A DNA stretch of 64,000 nucleotides, taken from CAYGBM01 sp964348225 (GTDB lineage Bacteria; Patescibacteriota; Minisyncoccia; Minisyncoccales; CG1-02-41-26). The position numbers and the translations under genes were made by a program. Positions 1 through 8,212 of this stretch are shown here, piece after piece; the stretch's first letter is position 1; each line of letters starts with the position of its first letter. The stretch lies in the NCBI GenBank assembly GCA_964348225.1, contig CAYGBM010000035.1, positions 20,982 to 84,981 of the forward strand, read 5' to 3'. The notes below the pieces were generated by a model, which was not told where the DNA came from, made no database searches, and saw nothing but the letters and a program-made list of their open reading frames with translations.

Positions 1-539
1 CAGTTTCCATCTTCATCGCGACCCACTGTGAAGCAATCTCTTTCTTGACAATACTCCCTGCACTCCATTGCGCCTCTAACATCAACACATTGTCCTTCTT
101 TACCGCCCCCTAAATCACAGGTTGTGCCAGCTGACAAGGCAGTATAAGCACAATCGCCATCTTCATCACGAGCCACGCTATAACACTCTTTTTCTTGGCA
201 AGCCTCTCTGCATTCCATTGTTCCTGCAACATCAATACATTGTCCTACTTTGTCATCGCCCAAGCTACAAGGCGCCCCCTCTAAGGGAGTATAGGTACAC
301 TTTCCGCTTGCTTCATCAAACTCTGCATAATAACACGTTCTGCCCTCACACTGACAACCCCCGCTGTCCTGTCCCTCAGGGAGGAAACAGGTCAATCCAG
401 CACAGCAATCCGAACTTTGATAACAAACATCCCCATACTCAACGCAGTCTGCTGAAGAAGCGAGAGAAGGCGCAAGGATTAAAAAAGCGCCTATGACAAA
501 AAGAGCCAAAGGCAAGAATTTAAATATTTTTTTGGGCAT
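1..539 (-). CDS. Secreted cysteine-rich tandem-repeat protein (C-terminus beyond window)
   Basis: The gene starts with ATG at 539 and stays open to the left edge, so it is partial. Residues 1-30 form a signal peptide (MPKKIFKFLPLALFVIGAFL then a small-residue cleavage region SLASSA). After a Cys-rich lead-in come tandem units of about 50 residues. Each has a DExxGxC motif, a YTxL motif, GQCxDV and MECRExCQE. Two complete units and the start of a third are visible. The even number of Cys per unit suggests disulfide-stabilised extracytoplasmic modules. I do not recognise the family. It lies downstream of a VirB2/TrbC-like gene on the same strand and resembles the Cys-rich proteins at 41-55 kb, so a surface role is inferred. 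Confidence 0.8.
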   Translation of the reverse strand, partial: MPKKIFKFLPLALFVIGAFLILAPSLASSADCVEYGDVCYQSSDCCAGLTCFLPEGQDSGGCQCEGRTCYYAEFDEASGKCTYTPLEGAPCSLGDDKVGQCIDVAGTMECREACQEKECYSVARDEDGDCAYTALSAGTTCDLGGGKEGQCVDVRGAMECREYCQERDCFTVGRDEDGN

Positions 540-704
540 ATTTTGATCAATAAAATAGCTTAAAATATTTAAATTTTGAAAAATTTAAATATTTTGATAG
601 CTAAAAACAAAAGCTAAAAAAACCTTTAGTAAGCATTGTTTCATTATACACCCTGAAAATAGGGGGTAAAGAAAGTTATCCACACTTAGATATTCTCAAT
701 AATC

Positions 705-1238
705 TCAGTAATAGGGAACAAAAATACTCATCAATAGATTAAAAATGACCTTACTTAAAATAACAGCCCCCAAGGCAATTAATGTCCATTTAAGCATCTT
801 GCGAGCTAGGGTAGTTTGGCCAAGAGTGCCTCTTGATGTAACATAAAAAAAGCCAACAACAACAAGCATTAGAGAACAAACAGCTATGCCTGGAACGAAA
901 ACCCAGTTAAGGAAATTTTCAATTACTCCAAAAACAGTAATAACAGGACAAATAACCCTTCTCTCAGAAGGCATACAAAAACCTGCCCTGCCTTGTTTAA
1001 CAGTTTTTTCACCAGCAGCCATTTCTAAAACACAGTTGTCGCTAGCGCACTTGCAGCTTAAACTACCGCAATCATTATTTTTACAACAAATTTCTCCCTC
1101 ATTGTCTTGCGCCTTAACCACCTCTGAGGCAGCAAAAAATAGCCCAAAACACAGCCCAAAAAGCAGGACAAAAGCTGTAAGTTTCAAACAAAAACTTTTT
1201 AAATCAAACTTACAGCTTTCAAAGATTCTTTTTTGCAT
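705..1238 (-). CDS. VirB2/TrbC-like pilin domain membrane protein
   Basis: This is a 177-residue protein with an N-terminal signal sequence (about residues 16-43, ending near VVKAQ). A short Cys-rich segment follows (CCKNNDCGSLSCKC). The C-terminal half has two hydrophobic helices (about 100-130 and 145-172) separated by a basic loop (TLARKMLKW). That helix-basic loop-helix layout is typical of the VirB2/TrbC pilin-like proteins of type IV secretion systems and recurs at the N-termini of the large proteins at 41544 and 55263. The product is expected in the cytoplasmic membrane. The family call rests on topology, not on a catalytic motif. Confidence 0.65.
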   Translation of the reverse strand: MQKRIFESCKFDLKSFCLKLTAFVLLFGLCFGLFFAASEVVKAQDNEGEICCKNNDCGSLSCKCASDNCVLEMAAGEKTVKQGRAGFCMPSERRVICPVITVFGVIENFLNWVFVPGIAVCSLMLVVVGFFYVTSRGTLGQTTLARKMLKWTLIALGAVILSKVIFNLLMSIFVPYY

Positions 1239-1246
1239 ATGTTCCT

Positions 1247-2599
1247 CTAATTTAATTTTAATTTCTGGAATTCTTCACGAACAACCTTCCGGTCGTCCCA
1301 AGGGATTTTTTTGCCCTTTTCAACACAAATCCAGGGCTCACACCCCTTGCCAGTGATAATCACTGTGTCACCGGGCTTAGCTAACTCCAGTGCCTTTCTA
1401 ATAGCCTCCCGCCTATCCAAAACCTTAAACACCTGGCGTCGAAGGAACCGAGTTCCTTCGACAACGCCTTTGGCTATCTGGTTGATGATTTCCATGGGGT
1501 TTTCGTCATAAGGGTCTTCATTAGTAATAATAACTTCCCTGCAATGCTTGGCTGCAATCTCCCCAAGAATGGGCCTTTTCCACTTGTCCCTTCCGCCCCC
1601 ACATGCCCCTAAAACGCAAACGAGTTTGCGTTCAGTTATTAGTTGTTGGTTGTTGGTTGTTAGATTCTGGCTATTATTTATTAAAGTCTGATAAACTTGT
1701 TGAAGGGCGTCGGGGGTGAAGGCATAATCTACTACTACTCGGAATGGTTCTAAGATAACCTCTTCCATTCTGCCTGGTATCCCTTTTGCTCTCTCCAGCG
1801 CCTTTTTACAAATTTCAAGAGAAACCCCCTGCGACAAAGCCACACTTATTGCTGCCAGCGCATTATATACATTAAAGCCGCCTAATAGTTTTAAAGAAAA
1901 AAGCATTTCGTCAATTTTAAAATTAACCCCACTTTCCGTTTCTTGCGCTTGAGTGGCTTTAATGAATTTCCAATTTTCAATTTTCAATTTCCAATCAATT
2001 TTCAATTTTTCAATTTTCAATTCGTCCAAACCGAAACAAAACTTTTGTCGGCTGGGAAAATTCAAAAAATACTCGGCATTTTCATCATCTATATTAATAA
2101 TATGCATGCCTTTACACTTCTTAAAGTATGCTGATTTTGCTTTTTTGTAATTTTCAAAACTGCCGTGATGCTCAATATGCTCTTTAAACAAGTTGGTGAA
2201 AACCATTGTATCAAATCTAATAAACCTGTGTCTGTGCTGGAGCACGCCCTCTGAGGTAACCTCTAAAACAGCGTATTTACAGCCCTTATTCACTGCTTCT
2301 CTTAAAAACTTCTGCAACAAACCTCTGCCTGGCATTGTCATCTTAAGCCTGTTTTCTTTCTCTTTCTCAGCAATTCTAAACTTTATTGAACAAGAACAAG
2401 CTGTTTTAAAACCAGCTTGTTCTAAAATTTGGGTTGCCAAATCAACCACGGTTGTTTTGCCGTGAGTACCGGTTACGCCAATAACCTTGAGTCTTCGTGA
2501 AGGAAACCTGTAAATCAAAGCACCTAAAAAAGCCCAGGCAAAATGATAAAAGCCAACTAAAAACGAAGGAATAAGTTTCTTAAGAAAATTCTCTGACAT
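1247..2599 (-). CDS. murE: Mur ligase, MurE type (UDP-N-acetylmuramyl peptide synthase)
   Basis: This ATP-dependent ligase of peptidoglycan precursor synthesis adds the third residue to UDP-MurNAc-L-Ala-D-Glu. Visible motifs are the ATP loop GVTGTHGKTT, the central TNLFKEHIEHHGSFENY motif and a C-terminal TNEDPYDENP motif. The last sits where MurE enzymes carry the amino-acid-selecting DNPR motif; here Arg is absent, so specificity for meso-diaminopimelate is doubtful. Only about 40 residues precede the ATP loop, so the usual UDP-binding first domain is missing and a hydrophobic helix stands there instead. ATG at 2599 is preferred; an in-frame GTG lies at 2617. Two insertions made of intergenic-type repeat sequence interrupt the protein. 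Confidence 0.85.
   Translation of the reverse strand: MSENFLKKLIPSFLVGFYHFAWAFLGALIYRFPSRRLKVIGVTGTHGKTTVVDLATQILEQAGFKTACSCSIKFRIAEKEKENRLKMTMPGRGLLQKFLREAVNKGCKYAVLEVTSEGVLQHRHRFIRFDTMVFTNLFKEHIEHHGSFENYKKAKSAYFKKCKGMHIINIDDENAEYFLNFPSRQKFCFGLDELKIEKLKIDWKLKIENWKFIKATQAQETESGVNFKIDEMLFSLKLLGGFNVYNALAAISVALSQGVSLEICKKALERAKGIPGRMEEVILEPFRVVVDYAFTPDALQQVYQTLINNSQNLTTNNQQLITERKLVCVLGACGGGRDKWKRPILGEIAAKHCREVIITNEDPYDENPMEIINQIAKGVVEGTRFLRRQVFKVLDRREAIRKALELAKPGDTVIITGKGCEPWICVEKGKKIPWDDRKVVREEFQKLKLN
1637..1666. repeat. TTGTTGG-type tandem repeat inside the Mur ligase gene
   Basis: A short run of 7-8 base units (GTTGTTG/GTTGGTT) lies in frame within the coding region. It is translated as a low-complexity Asn/Gln/Thr segment (SQNLTTNNQQL). 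It looks like intergenic tandem DNA that has been captured in the gene between two conserved Mur ligase blocks. Confidence 0.6.
1965..2022. repeat. In-gene copy of the TTTTCAATTTCCAA intergenic repeat
   Basis: About 58 bases of AATTTTCAAT / AATTTCCAAT units lie in frame in the Mur ligase. They are translated as a Lys/Ile/Glu/Trp-rich insert (KLKIDWKLKIENWKF). The same units make up the intergenic repeats at 29553-29718 and 36290-36443. Confidence 0.75.
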
Positions 2600-2636
2600 A
2601 TTAATTATTTGTACCACAATTAAGCTGAAATAAAAA

Positions 2637-2659
2637 TAGCCGGTCGCCAGGACCGGCTA
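2637..2659 (-). terminator. Rho-independent terminator of ruvA
   Basis: A perfect 9-bp stem (TAGCCGGTC/GACCGGCTA) with a 5-base loop is followed on the minus strand by TTTTTATTTC. It lies 14 bases past the ruvA stop. Confidence 0.85.
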
Positions 2660-2673
2660 TAGGGATATTACAT

Positions 2674-3252
2674 TTACTTGCCTAAGATCTGCAAGGCTTT
2701 TTTTATTCTTTCGTGGGTGGTTTTAATGTTTTTTGGTATTTCAGATAAGGCTTTTTTAGCCTGCTCTTTTGGAAAGCCAAGATTAACCAAGGCTAAAAAC
2801 GCCTCGTCGTTTGCAAAAGCATCTTTTCCTTTCTTTGAAGAGGACTCTTGGGTTTTAAGCTTGCCAGCAACCTCTAAAATAATTTTCTGGGCTTTCTTTT
2901 TGCCAATGCCTGGTACCCCTTCAAAAATTTTCTCATTGCCTTTTTCAATTTCTTTTTTTATTTTACTTGGAGAACCAATTGAGGAAATTTCAAGGGCAGC
3001 CCTGGGTCCTACTCCTGAGATATTGCGCACCAGCCTAAAAAACTCCAACTCCTCAAATGTTTTAAAACCAAACAGCTTCAAGCTTCTTTCACCAACATCT
3101 AAATGACAAAAGAGTTTGAGATTTTGGCCTGCTTCTGGTATATTTTCCATAGAAGAAGAGGAAACAAAAACCTCGTAACCAACGCCGTTGACTTCAAGTA
3201 TCAAAAAGGTTTCCTTTTTGAAAATGATTTTGCCTGATAAATAAGAAATCAT
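2674..3252 (-). CDS. ruvA: Holliday junction branch migration protein RuvA
   Basis: RuvA binds four-way DNA junctions and loads the RuvB helicase. At 192 residues it is close to the usual length of about 200. Domain I (OB fold, 1-65) starts MISYLSGKI with the GVGYEV motif. Domain II carries the two helix-hairpin-helix motifs NISGVGPR and GVPGIGKKKA. The C-terminal RuvB-contacting domain (about 145-192) contains ALVNLGFPKEQAKKAL. It is divergent from uvrB with a short A/T-rich spacer. ruvB (23979) and ruvC (29722) lie elsewhere in this window, so the resolvase set is complete but dispersed. Confidence 0.95.
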   Translation of the reverse strand: MISYLSGKIIFKKETFLILEVNGVGYEVFVSSSSMENIPEAGQNLKLFCHLDVGERSLKLFGFKTFEELEFFRLVRNISGVGPRAALEISSIGSPSKIKKEIEKGNEKIFEGVPGIGKKKAQKIILEVAGKLKTQESSSKKGKDAFANDEAFLALVNLGFPKEQAKKALSEIPKNIKTTHERIKKALQILGK

Positions 3253-3331
3253 ACTTTAAAATTTCTAATTTCTAAACAATTTTCAATAACCCAATTTCCA
3301 AACATAGCACTCGGCATAAATCTATTTTAAC

Positions 3332-5356
3332 ATGTTTAAGCTATATTCCAAGTTCAAACCAACAGGCGACCAGCCTCAGGCAATTGCTCAACTCACCAAG
3401 AATATACGAAACGGAGTCCGGGACTCCGTGCTTTTGGGGGTGACGGGCAGTGGAAAGACGTTTTCATTGGCAAATGTCATTGAAAAAACACAAAGACCGG
3501 TTCTCTGGATAAGCCACAACAAAACATTGGCTGCTCAAACCTATCAGGAGTTAAAAGAGTTTTTCCCAAAAAACGGGGTGCATTACTTTGTTAGTTACTA
3601 TGATTATTACCAGCCTGAAGCCTATATTCCCCAAACCGACACCTATATTGAAAAAGACGCCAAAATAAACCAAGAAATTGACAGATTAAGGCATGCTGCT
3701 GCTCAAGATGTCTTAAGCAGAAAGGACATTATAATTGTGGCTTCGGTTTCTTGTATTTATAATATTGGCTCGCCCAAGCACTATCAAAAGGTTTCGCTTG
3801 AAATCAAGCAAGACCAGGTAATAAAAAGAAAGGATTTTATTGCCCACTTGGTTTCTTTGCAATATAAAAGAAACGACATAGATTTTAAGCCAGGTGCCTT
3901 TCGCGTTCGGGGCGATATCATTGAAATTTATTTGGTAACAGGAGAAGAGGTTTTAAGAATAGAATTCTTTGGCAATAAAATAGAAAAAATCTCGCTGTTA
4001 GAGCCAGAGTCTTCTCTGTCATTACATTGCAAACAACAGCTTACAAACTACAAACTATTTCCTGCTCAATTCTGGGTAACGCCTGAAAAGAAATTGGATA
4101 TTGCCTTGGAAAACATCAAAGGAGAGCTACAAGAAAAGCTCAAAGAATTGAAAAAACAAAACAAGCTTTTGGAAGCCCAAAGACTGGAACAAAGAACAAA
4201 TTATGACTTGGAAATGCTCAAACAAGCAGGCTATTGCCATGGAGTTGAAAACTACTCCCGTCATTTGGAATTTAGAGAACCAGGCTCCCCACCCTTTACC
4301 CTGCTTGACTACTTTGGCACTGGCTACCTGGTTATCATAGATGAATCGCATATGACTATTCCTCAACTGCATGCTATGTACAATACTGACGGAGCTAGAA
4401 AAAATGTTTTAATAGAGCACGGTTTCCGCCTACAATCTGCCTTGGATAACCGGCCTTTGAGCTTTAAAGAATTTGAGAAAAAAGCTGAACAGGTGATTTA
4501 TGTTTCAGCTACCCCAGGACCTTATGAAATACAAAAAATCTCAAGAAACAAGACACAAACTCCAAACTTGCTGGTTGAGCAATTAATAAGGCCGACCGGG
4601 CTTTTGGAACCTTCTCTTGAAATAAGGCCAACTGAAAACCAAGTAAAAGATTTAATTGAAGAAATTAAAAAAAGAATAGAAAAAAACCAAAGGACCTTAG
4701 CCATTACTCTGACAAAAAGACTGGCGGAGGAGCTGGCTGATTATCTTCAAAACCAAGGTATCAAATGCCATTACCTCCATTCTGAAATAAAAACCCTGGA
4801 AAGACCAACCATTCTTAAAAAACTAAGAGAAGGAGAGTACGATGTTATTGTTGGGATTAATCTTTTGAGAGAAGGGCTTGATTTACCAGAGGTGGGGCTT
4901 ATTGGCATTTTAGACGCTGACAAAGAAGGGTTCTTGAGAAACGAAACCACCCTGATTCAAACAATGGGTAGGGCAGCCAGGCATCCACAAGGCCATGTTA
5001 TTTTATATGCTGATAAAAAAACCTCCTCAATCAAAAGGGCGATTGCAGAGGTTGAAAGAAGAAGAAAAATCCAAACAGCTTATAACAAAAAGCACAATAT
5101 TAGCCCCTCGCCAATTATAAAGCCGATTAGAGAATGGGCTTTTGGTAAAGAAAAAGAAAAGGAAGTTGCAACTGAGTTTGCCTTACTCAAAGACGTTAAA
5201 TTGTTAGAAAAAGAAATGAAAAAGGCAGCTAGTAACCTTGACTTTGAAAGAGCAGCTGAAATCAGAGACCTGATAAAGGAATTGAAACCCCCTCCTTCGC
5301 CAAATCTACAACGGAAAAGAAAGCTACGGAGGGCAAGTCAAAACAAAAAGAGCTGA
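3332..5356 (+). CDS. uvrB: Excinuclease ABC subunit B (UvrB)
   Basis: UvrB is the damage-verifying helicase-like subunit of nucleotide excision repair. The 674 residues match the family. Visible features are Walker A GVTGSGKTF (36-44), the damage-probing beta-hairpin YYDYYQPEAYIP, the Walker B-type DESHMTIPQL, motif V/VI segments (GINLLREGLDLPE; QTMGRAARH) and a C-terminal UVR motif near 625-650 that contacts UvrC. A small insert (QLTNYKLF) near residue 235 looks like repeat-derived sequence. A -10-like TATTTT lies only 3 bases before the ATG and no Shine-Dalgarno is visible, so the mRNA may have almost no leader. Confidence 0.97.
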   Translation: MFKLYSKFKPTGDQPQAIAQLTKNIRNGVRDSVLLGVTGSGKTFSLANVIEKTQRPVLWISHNKTLAAQTYQELKEFFPKNGVHYFVSYYDYYQPEAYIPQTDTYIEKDAKINQEIDRLRHAAAQDVLSRKDIIIVASVSCIYNIGSPKHYQKVSLEIKQDQVIKRKDFIAHLVSLQYKRNDIDFKPGAFRVRGDIIEIYLVTGEEVLRIEFFGNKIEKISLLEPESSLSLHCKQQLTNYKLFPAQFWVTPEKKLDIALENIKGELQEKLKELKKQNKLLEAQRLEQRTNYDLEMLKQAGYCHGVENYSRHLEFREPGSPPFTLLDYFGTGYLVIIDESHMTIPQLHAMYNTDGARKNVLIEHGFRLQSALDNRPLSFKEFEKKAEQVIYVSATPGPYEIQKISRNKTQTPNLLVEQLIRPTGLLEPSLEIRPTENQVKDLIEEIKKRIEKNQRTLAITLTKRLAEELADYLQNQGIKCHYLHSEIKTLERPTILKKLREGEYDVIVGINLLREGLDLPEVGLIGILDADKEGFLRNETTLIQTMGRAARHPQGHVILYADKKTSSIKRAIAEVERRRKIQTAYNKKHNISPSPIIKPIREWAFGKEKEKEVATEFALLKDVKLLEKEMKKAASNLDFERAAEIRDLIKELKPPPSPNLQRKRKLRRASQNKKS

Positions 5357-5360
5357 AACA

Positions 5361-5389
5361 GCTCAGAGTAAAAAGCTTATTGCCTGAGC
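5361..5389 (+). terminator. Possible terminator between uvrB and the minus-strand operon
   Basis: A 6-bp stem GCTCAG/CTGAGC with a 17-base loop begins 5 bases after the uvrB stop and is followed by ACTTTTATTT. The stem is short, so this is tentative. Confidence 0.4.
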
Positions 5390-5394
5390 AACTT

Positions 5395-5631
5395 TTATTT
5401 CCTTTGATTCTTAGCTTTGTTTTGTTGCTGACGTTCTTTGAGTTTTTCCATTACTCTTTTTTCTTCTAGGTCTAAAACATAAACATTTTTCAGAAAAACA
5501 AATACCTTCATCCTTTCCTCTGCGTTAAGATAGGGGATTTTTTTAAGCAAAATATCTTTCTTCTCTTTTGGAAGCTCTACTCTTTTAGTAAGGTTTTGCA
5601 AGCAAGTGTTTGTGAGAAATGGATTTACCAT
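5395..5631 (-). CDS. Small charged protein of unknown function
   Basis: A 78-residue protein that I do not recognise. It begins MVNPFLTNTCLQNL and ends in a Lys/Gln/Arg-rich tail (KERQQQNKAKNQRK). It is mostly helical and has no signal peptide or membrane segment. It starts 6 bases after the stop of the 735-residue gene upstream on the same strand, so the two are probably co-transcribed and may act together in the cytoplasm. Length and charge would also suit a nucleic-acid-binding protein, but no motif proves it. Confidence 0.6.
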   Translation of the reverse strand: MVNPFLTNTCLQNLTKRVELPKEKKDILLKKIPYLNAEERMKVFVFLKNVYVLDLEEKRVMEKLKERQQQNKAKNQRK

Positions 5632-5637
5632 AATCTT

Positions 5638-7845
5638 TTATTTTTTTGGTTTTCTTCTTGGTCTTTTTCCCTTGGGCGATCCACCTCCTCCACCCTTTCC
5701 TGGGGGAGGGGGTTTTTCCTTGCCCGTAGCTTCTCGGTAAGCTTCAACAATTAGTTTTATCATAAATCCCAAAAAGCCCATTCTACTCCTGACTGCCCCT
5801 TCCCAGTCGTCACGGGAAACATACCTACTGATTGCTTTCATTGCTTTTTCTTCATCCTCAAAGGTAATGCCCTCATCCTCAAGGCGATCAACCAACCATT
5901 CCCTGGTATTGGCATCGTATCTGGCTGGCATCTCAGCATAAGGTCCTTTACGATTGAAAACTTTGGCAATGAACTCATCAGCCTCAACCCCTTTCTCTTC
6001 AGCAAATTCTTCAAGCTCCTTTAAATCTCTCTCTCCTTCTTCAGTTTTGGCTAAAACACCCTCTACTTCTTCAGCCCAGAGTATTTCTTTTATTCTTTGA
6101 TGCACCTCTTGCATTGTTTTGCCTGCTCTTTCTGGAGAACGGGCTATATCTTCAAACTTCATTTTCAGGTTATCCTCAATCATCCACTGGGCTGTCCTAC
6201 CGCCTTCGTTCATTACTAAAGCATTGTATTCTTTGTCCCATTCTTTGGCCAATTTTTCTTTTTCCTCTTCTATATCTTTCCGATATTTTTCTGCCAAGTC
6301 ATTCAAGAATTGTTTACGTTTTTTTTCTGTTTTAAATTTCTCGCCGGTTTCTTCATTCTCCACTACGAACCCGTGCCACACACCACGCCCTGACTTAAAA
6401 TCGCTTGGTTTGTGGCCATCTTTAATAAGCTGAAGGGTTGTTTCTTCTAAAACAACAACACCTGGCTCCCGTCTTTCAAAGATCTTGGCAAAAGCGCTGG
6501 TTATCTGAGCTACTTGCTCTTTGGCAAATTCTATTTTGGCTTTGTCATTGTCAAGTGCGTGCCCCCGCTCTTTGGCAAAGTCCTCCCATTTCTTTTCTGA
6601 AAGAGCATTAATTTTGCCAAACATGTCTTCTTCTATTAATTTGCTGTTTCTTATCCGTTTCTCGCCAGCATATTCCTCTTTTGAGCCAAGCTGCTCCTCA
6701 ATCCTTTCTTGGGCAGCCTCCCGGATAATGTCCTTCCAATCTCCCAGCCCTTCCGCAGCCTCTTTTTTAGCTTCCTCTACTAAATCTCTACCTGTAATAC
6801 CTTCTACCAACTTCTTGTTAAGCTCTATCAGGTCGCTTTTCTCCTGCGCAAGGTGACCTTTCTCTTTATCGTCTGTTGCCCTTGTAATCTTTTCTTTGAT
6901 GCGGTCTATTCTTGTATTAAGAGCGTCTATTACAGCAAATTGAGCATCCATGGCTATGGTCTTTCTTCCGCCAAGATAATTTTTCAAGCCTATGGCATTG
7001 TTCAAATCTTGCAGCACCTCCTCTCTTTCTTCAAGCCTGTCTTTGAATTCACGCTTTTGCCTAAGCTCATCAAAAGCCCCTGCCTGTTCAGCCAGGGTTG
7101 CTTTTTTCTCATCAGCAATGTCTAAATCAGGGTCAATGCCCAATTCAGCTAACCTCTCGTCATCCCTGTGCTCGTCGAACCAATCCTTAAGAAAGGCAAC
7201 TTGCACCTCATCAAGCCCTCTTTGCCTGTCTTTTATTTCCTCCCCCAAGGCTTTTTTAATTGATCCTTTCAGATCGCTCTCAATTTCAAGGCTTCCCCGA
7301 AGCACTCGAGAAACCTTTTTTTCTACCTGTTCTGCTGTAATCTCCCAAGAAAGATAATCAAACTCATCTTTAATATCTGCTTCCCTAACAACGTGCTCTT
7401 CTTCCTCAAGGTACAAGCCCTCAATTCTTTCTCTGCCAGCTTCTTTTTCTGACTCCTCTTCAGCAAATTCAATGGAAAGTCTTGCTTTATCAATGGTTTT
7501 TTCAAGCCTCTCTCTTGACACACCTAAAAGGTCTGCTGCTTTCTCAATTTCCCCCCTAAGGAGAAGGCCTCCGATTTTTACCATGAAGTCTGCCTCTTCT
7601 CGATTAAGCTTTTTTTCTCCAAAACGTCCTGACCTTATATCTGCCACCACTCTCTGGTATTCCCCTGATGTTAAGAAGGGTTTTTCTTCTCCTTTGCCTT
7701 CTCCCCTTTCTTGCTTTTTTGCTCCTGAGGCGCCACTCTCAGAAGATTCAGAAGCTCTGCTTTTCCGTCCTGAGGGATTCCTTTTGGCTTCTTCCAACTC
7801 CTCGTCTGTCATCCACCTAAATTCAGATTCTGGTATTTTTGGCAT
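5638..7845 (-). CDS. Large, highly charged cytosolic protein of unknown function
   Basis: A 735-residue protein dominated by Glu, Lys, Arg and Asp with long predicted helices and coiled coils. The N-terminus (20-60) is Ser/Gly/Lys-rich and probably disordered. A possible small helical domain near 60-125 contains GEIEKAADLLGVSRERLEKTI, which resembles a helix-turn-helix but is not proven. One amphipathic or hydrophobic stretch (MGFLGFMIKLIVEAY) near 695 precedes a Pro/Gly-rich basic tail (PPPPGKGGGGGSPKGKRP). There is no signal peptide. It heads a two-gene unit with the 78-residue gene. A scaffold role for the secretion apparatus is speculation. Confidence 0.7.
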   Translation of the reverse strand: MPKIPESEFRWMTDEELEEAKRNPSGRKSRASESSESGASGAKKQERGEGKGEEKPFLTSGEYQRVVADIRSGRFGEKKLNREEADFMVKIGGLLLRGEIEKAADLLGVSRERLEKTIDKARLSIEFAEEESEKEAGRERIEGLYLEEEEHVVREADIKDEFDYLSWEITAEQVEKKVSRVLRGSLEIESDLKGSIKKALGEEIKDRQRGLDEVQVAFLKDWFDEHRDDERLAELGIDPDLDIADEKKATLAEQAGAFDELRQKREFKDRLEEREEVLQDLNNAIGLKNYLGGRKTIAMDAQFAVIDALNTRIDRIKEKITRATDDKEKGHLAQEKSDLIELNKKLVEGITGRDLVEEAKKEAAEGLGDWKDIIREAAQERIEEQLGSKEEYAGEKRIRNSKLIEEDMFGKINALSEKKWEDFAKERGHALDNDKAKIEFAKEQVAQITSAFAKIFERREPGVVVLEETTLQLIKDGHKPSDFKSGRGVWHGFVVENEETGEKFKTEKKRKQFLNDLAEKYRKDIEEEKEKLAKEWDKEYNALVMNEGGRTAQWMIEDNLKMKFEDIARSPERAGKTMQEVHQRIKEILWAEEVEGVLAKTEEGERDLKELEEFAEEKGVEADEFIAKVFNRKGPYAEMPARYDANTREWLVDRLEDEGITFEDEEKAMKAISRYVSRDDWEGAVRSRMGFLGFMIKLIVEAYREATGKEKPPPPGKGGGGGSPKGKRPRRKPKK

Positions 7846-7908
7846 AGTTATAATTTATTTCTTATATATTTCAGTGTATCCTTGCAATTGCTTAGTGTCA
7901 AGAAAGTC

Positions 7909-7937
7909 TTGTAAAAATTATTCTTATTTGCTACCAT
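7909..7937 (+). promoter_or_regulatory. Promoter of rpsT
   Basis: TTGTAA and TACCAT are separated by 17 bases. The -10 ends 8 bases before the rpsT ATG, so the predicted transcript is leaderless or nearly so. Confidence 0.5.
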
Positions 7938-7945
7938 TTATCTAT

Positions 7946-8212
7946 ATGCCTATCACAAAGTCAGCTAAAAAAGCATTGAGGGGGAGCAAGAAAAAGCAGA
8001 AAAGGAATATTCAAAGGAAAAGAAAATTAAAAAGCCTTATTAAAGAGGCAAGGAATTTGGTTAAAGAGAAAAAAACAGAGGAAGCGAAAAAGCTTCTTCC
8101 TCAAATATACAAAGCGCTTGATAAAACAGCCAAGAAAGGAACCATAAAGAAAAATGCTGCTTCTCGCAAAAAATCAAGGATAACTAAGTTAATAAACAAA
8201 GCTAAACCTTAA
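7946..8212 (+). CDS. rpsT: 30S ribosomal protein S20
   Basis: S20 is a primary 16S rRNA-binding protein of the small subunit. The 88-residue, Lys/Arg-rich helical protein starts MPITKSAKKALRGSKKK and has the typical NAASRKKSRITKLINK ending. The frame is open far upstream, but this ATG gives the canonical S20 N-terminus and follows directly after a promoter-like element. It converges with holA and the two stop codons overlap. rpsT next to holA is a common bacterial arrangement. Confidence 0.95.
   Translation: MPITKSAKKALRGSKKKQKRNIQRKRKLKSLIKEARNLVKEKKTEEAKKLLPQIYKALDKTAKKGTIKKNAASRKKSRITKLINKAKP

Noticed and set aside
122..496. A 124-residue plus-strand open frame at the left end
   Set aside because: It is antisense to the partial Cys-rich repeat gene, which has a clear signal peptide and repeat structure.
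676..684. A perfect DnaA box TTATCCACA between the first two genes
   Set aside because: It is a single box far from dnaA; another perfect copy lies inside khpB (38337). Isolated matches are expected by chance in A/T-rich DNA.
7472..7945. Long upstream extension of the rpsT reading frame
   Set aside because: It runs antisense through the 735-residue gene; S20 has its canonical N-terminus at 7946 and a promoter just upstream.
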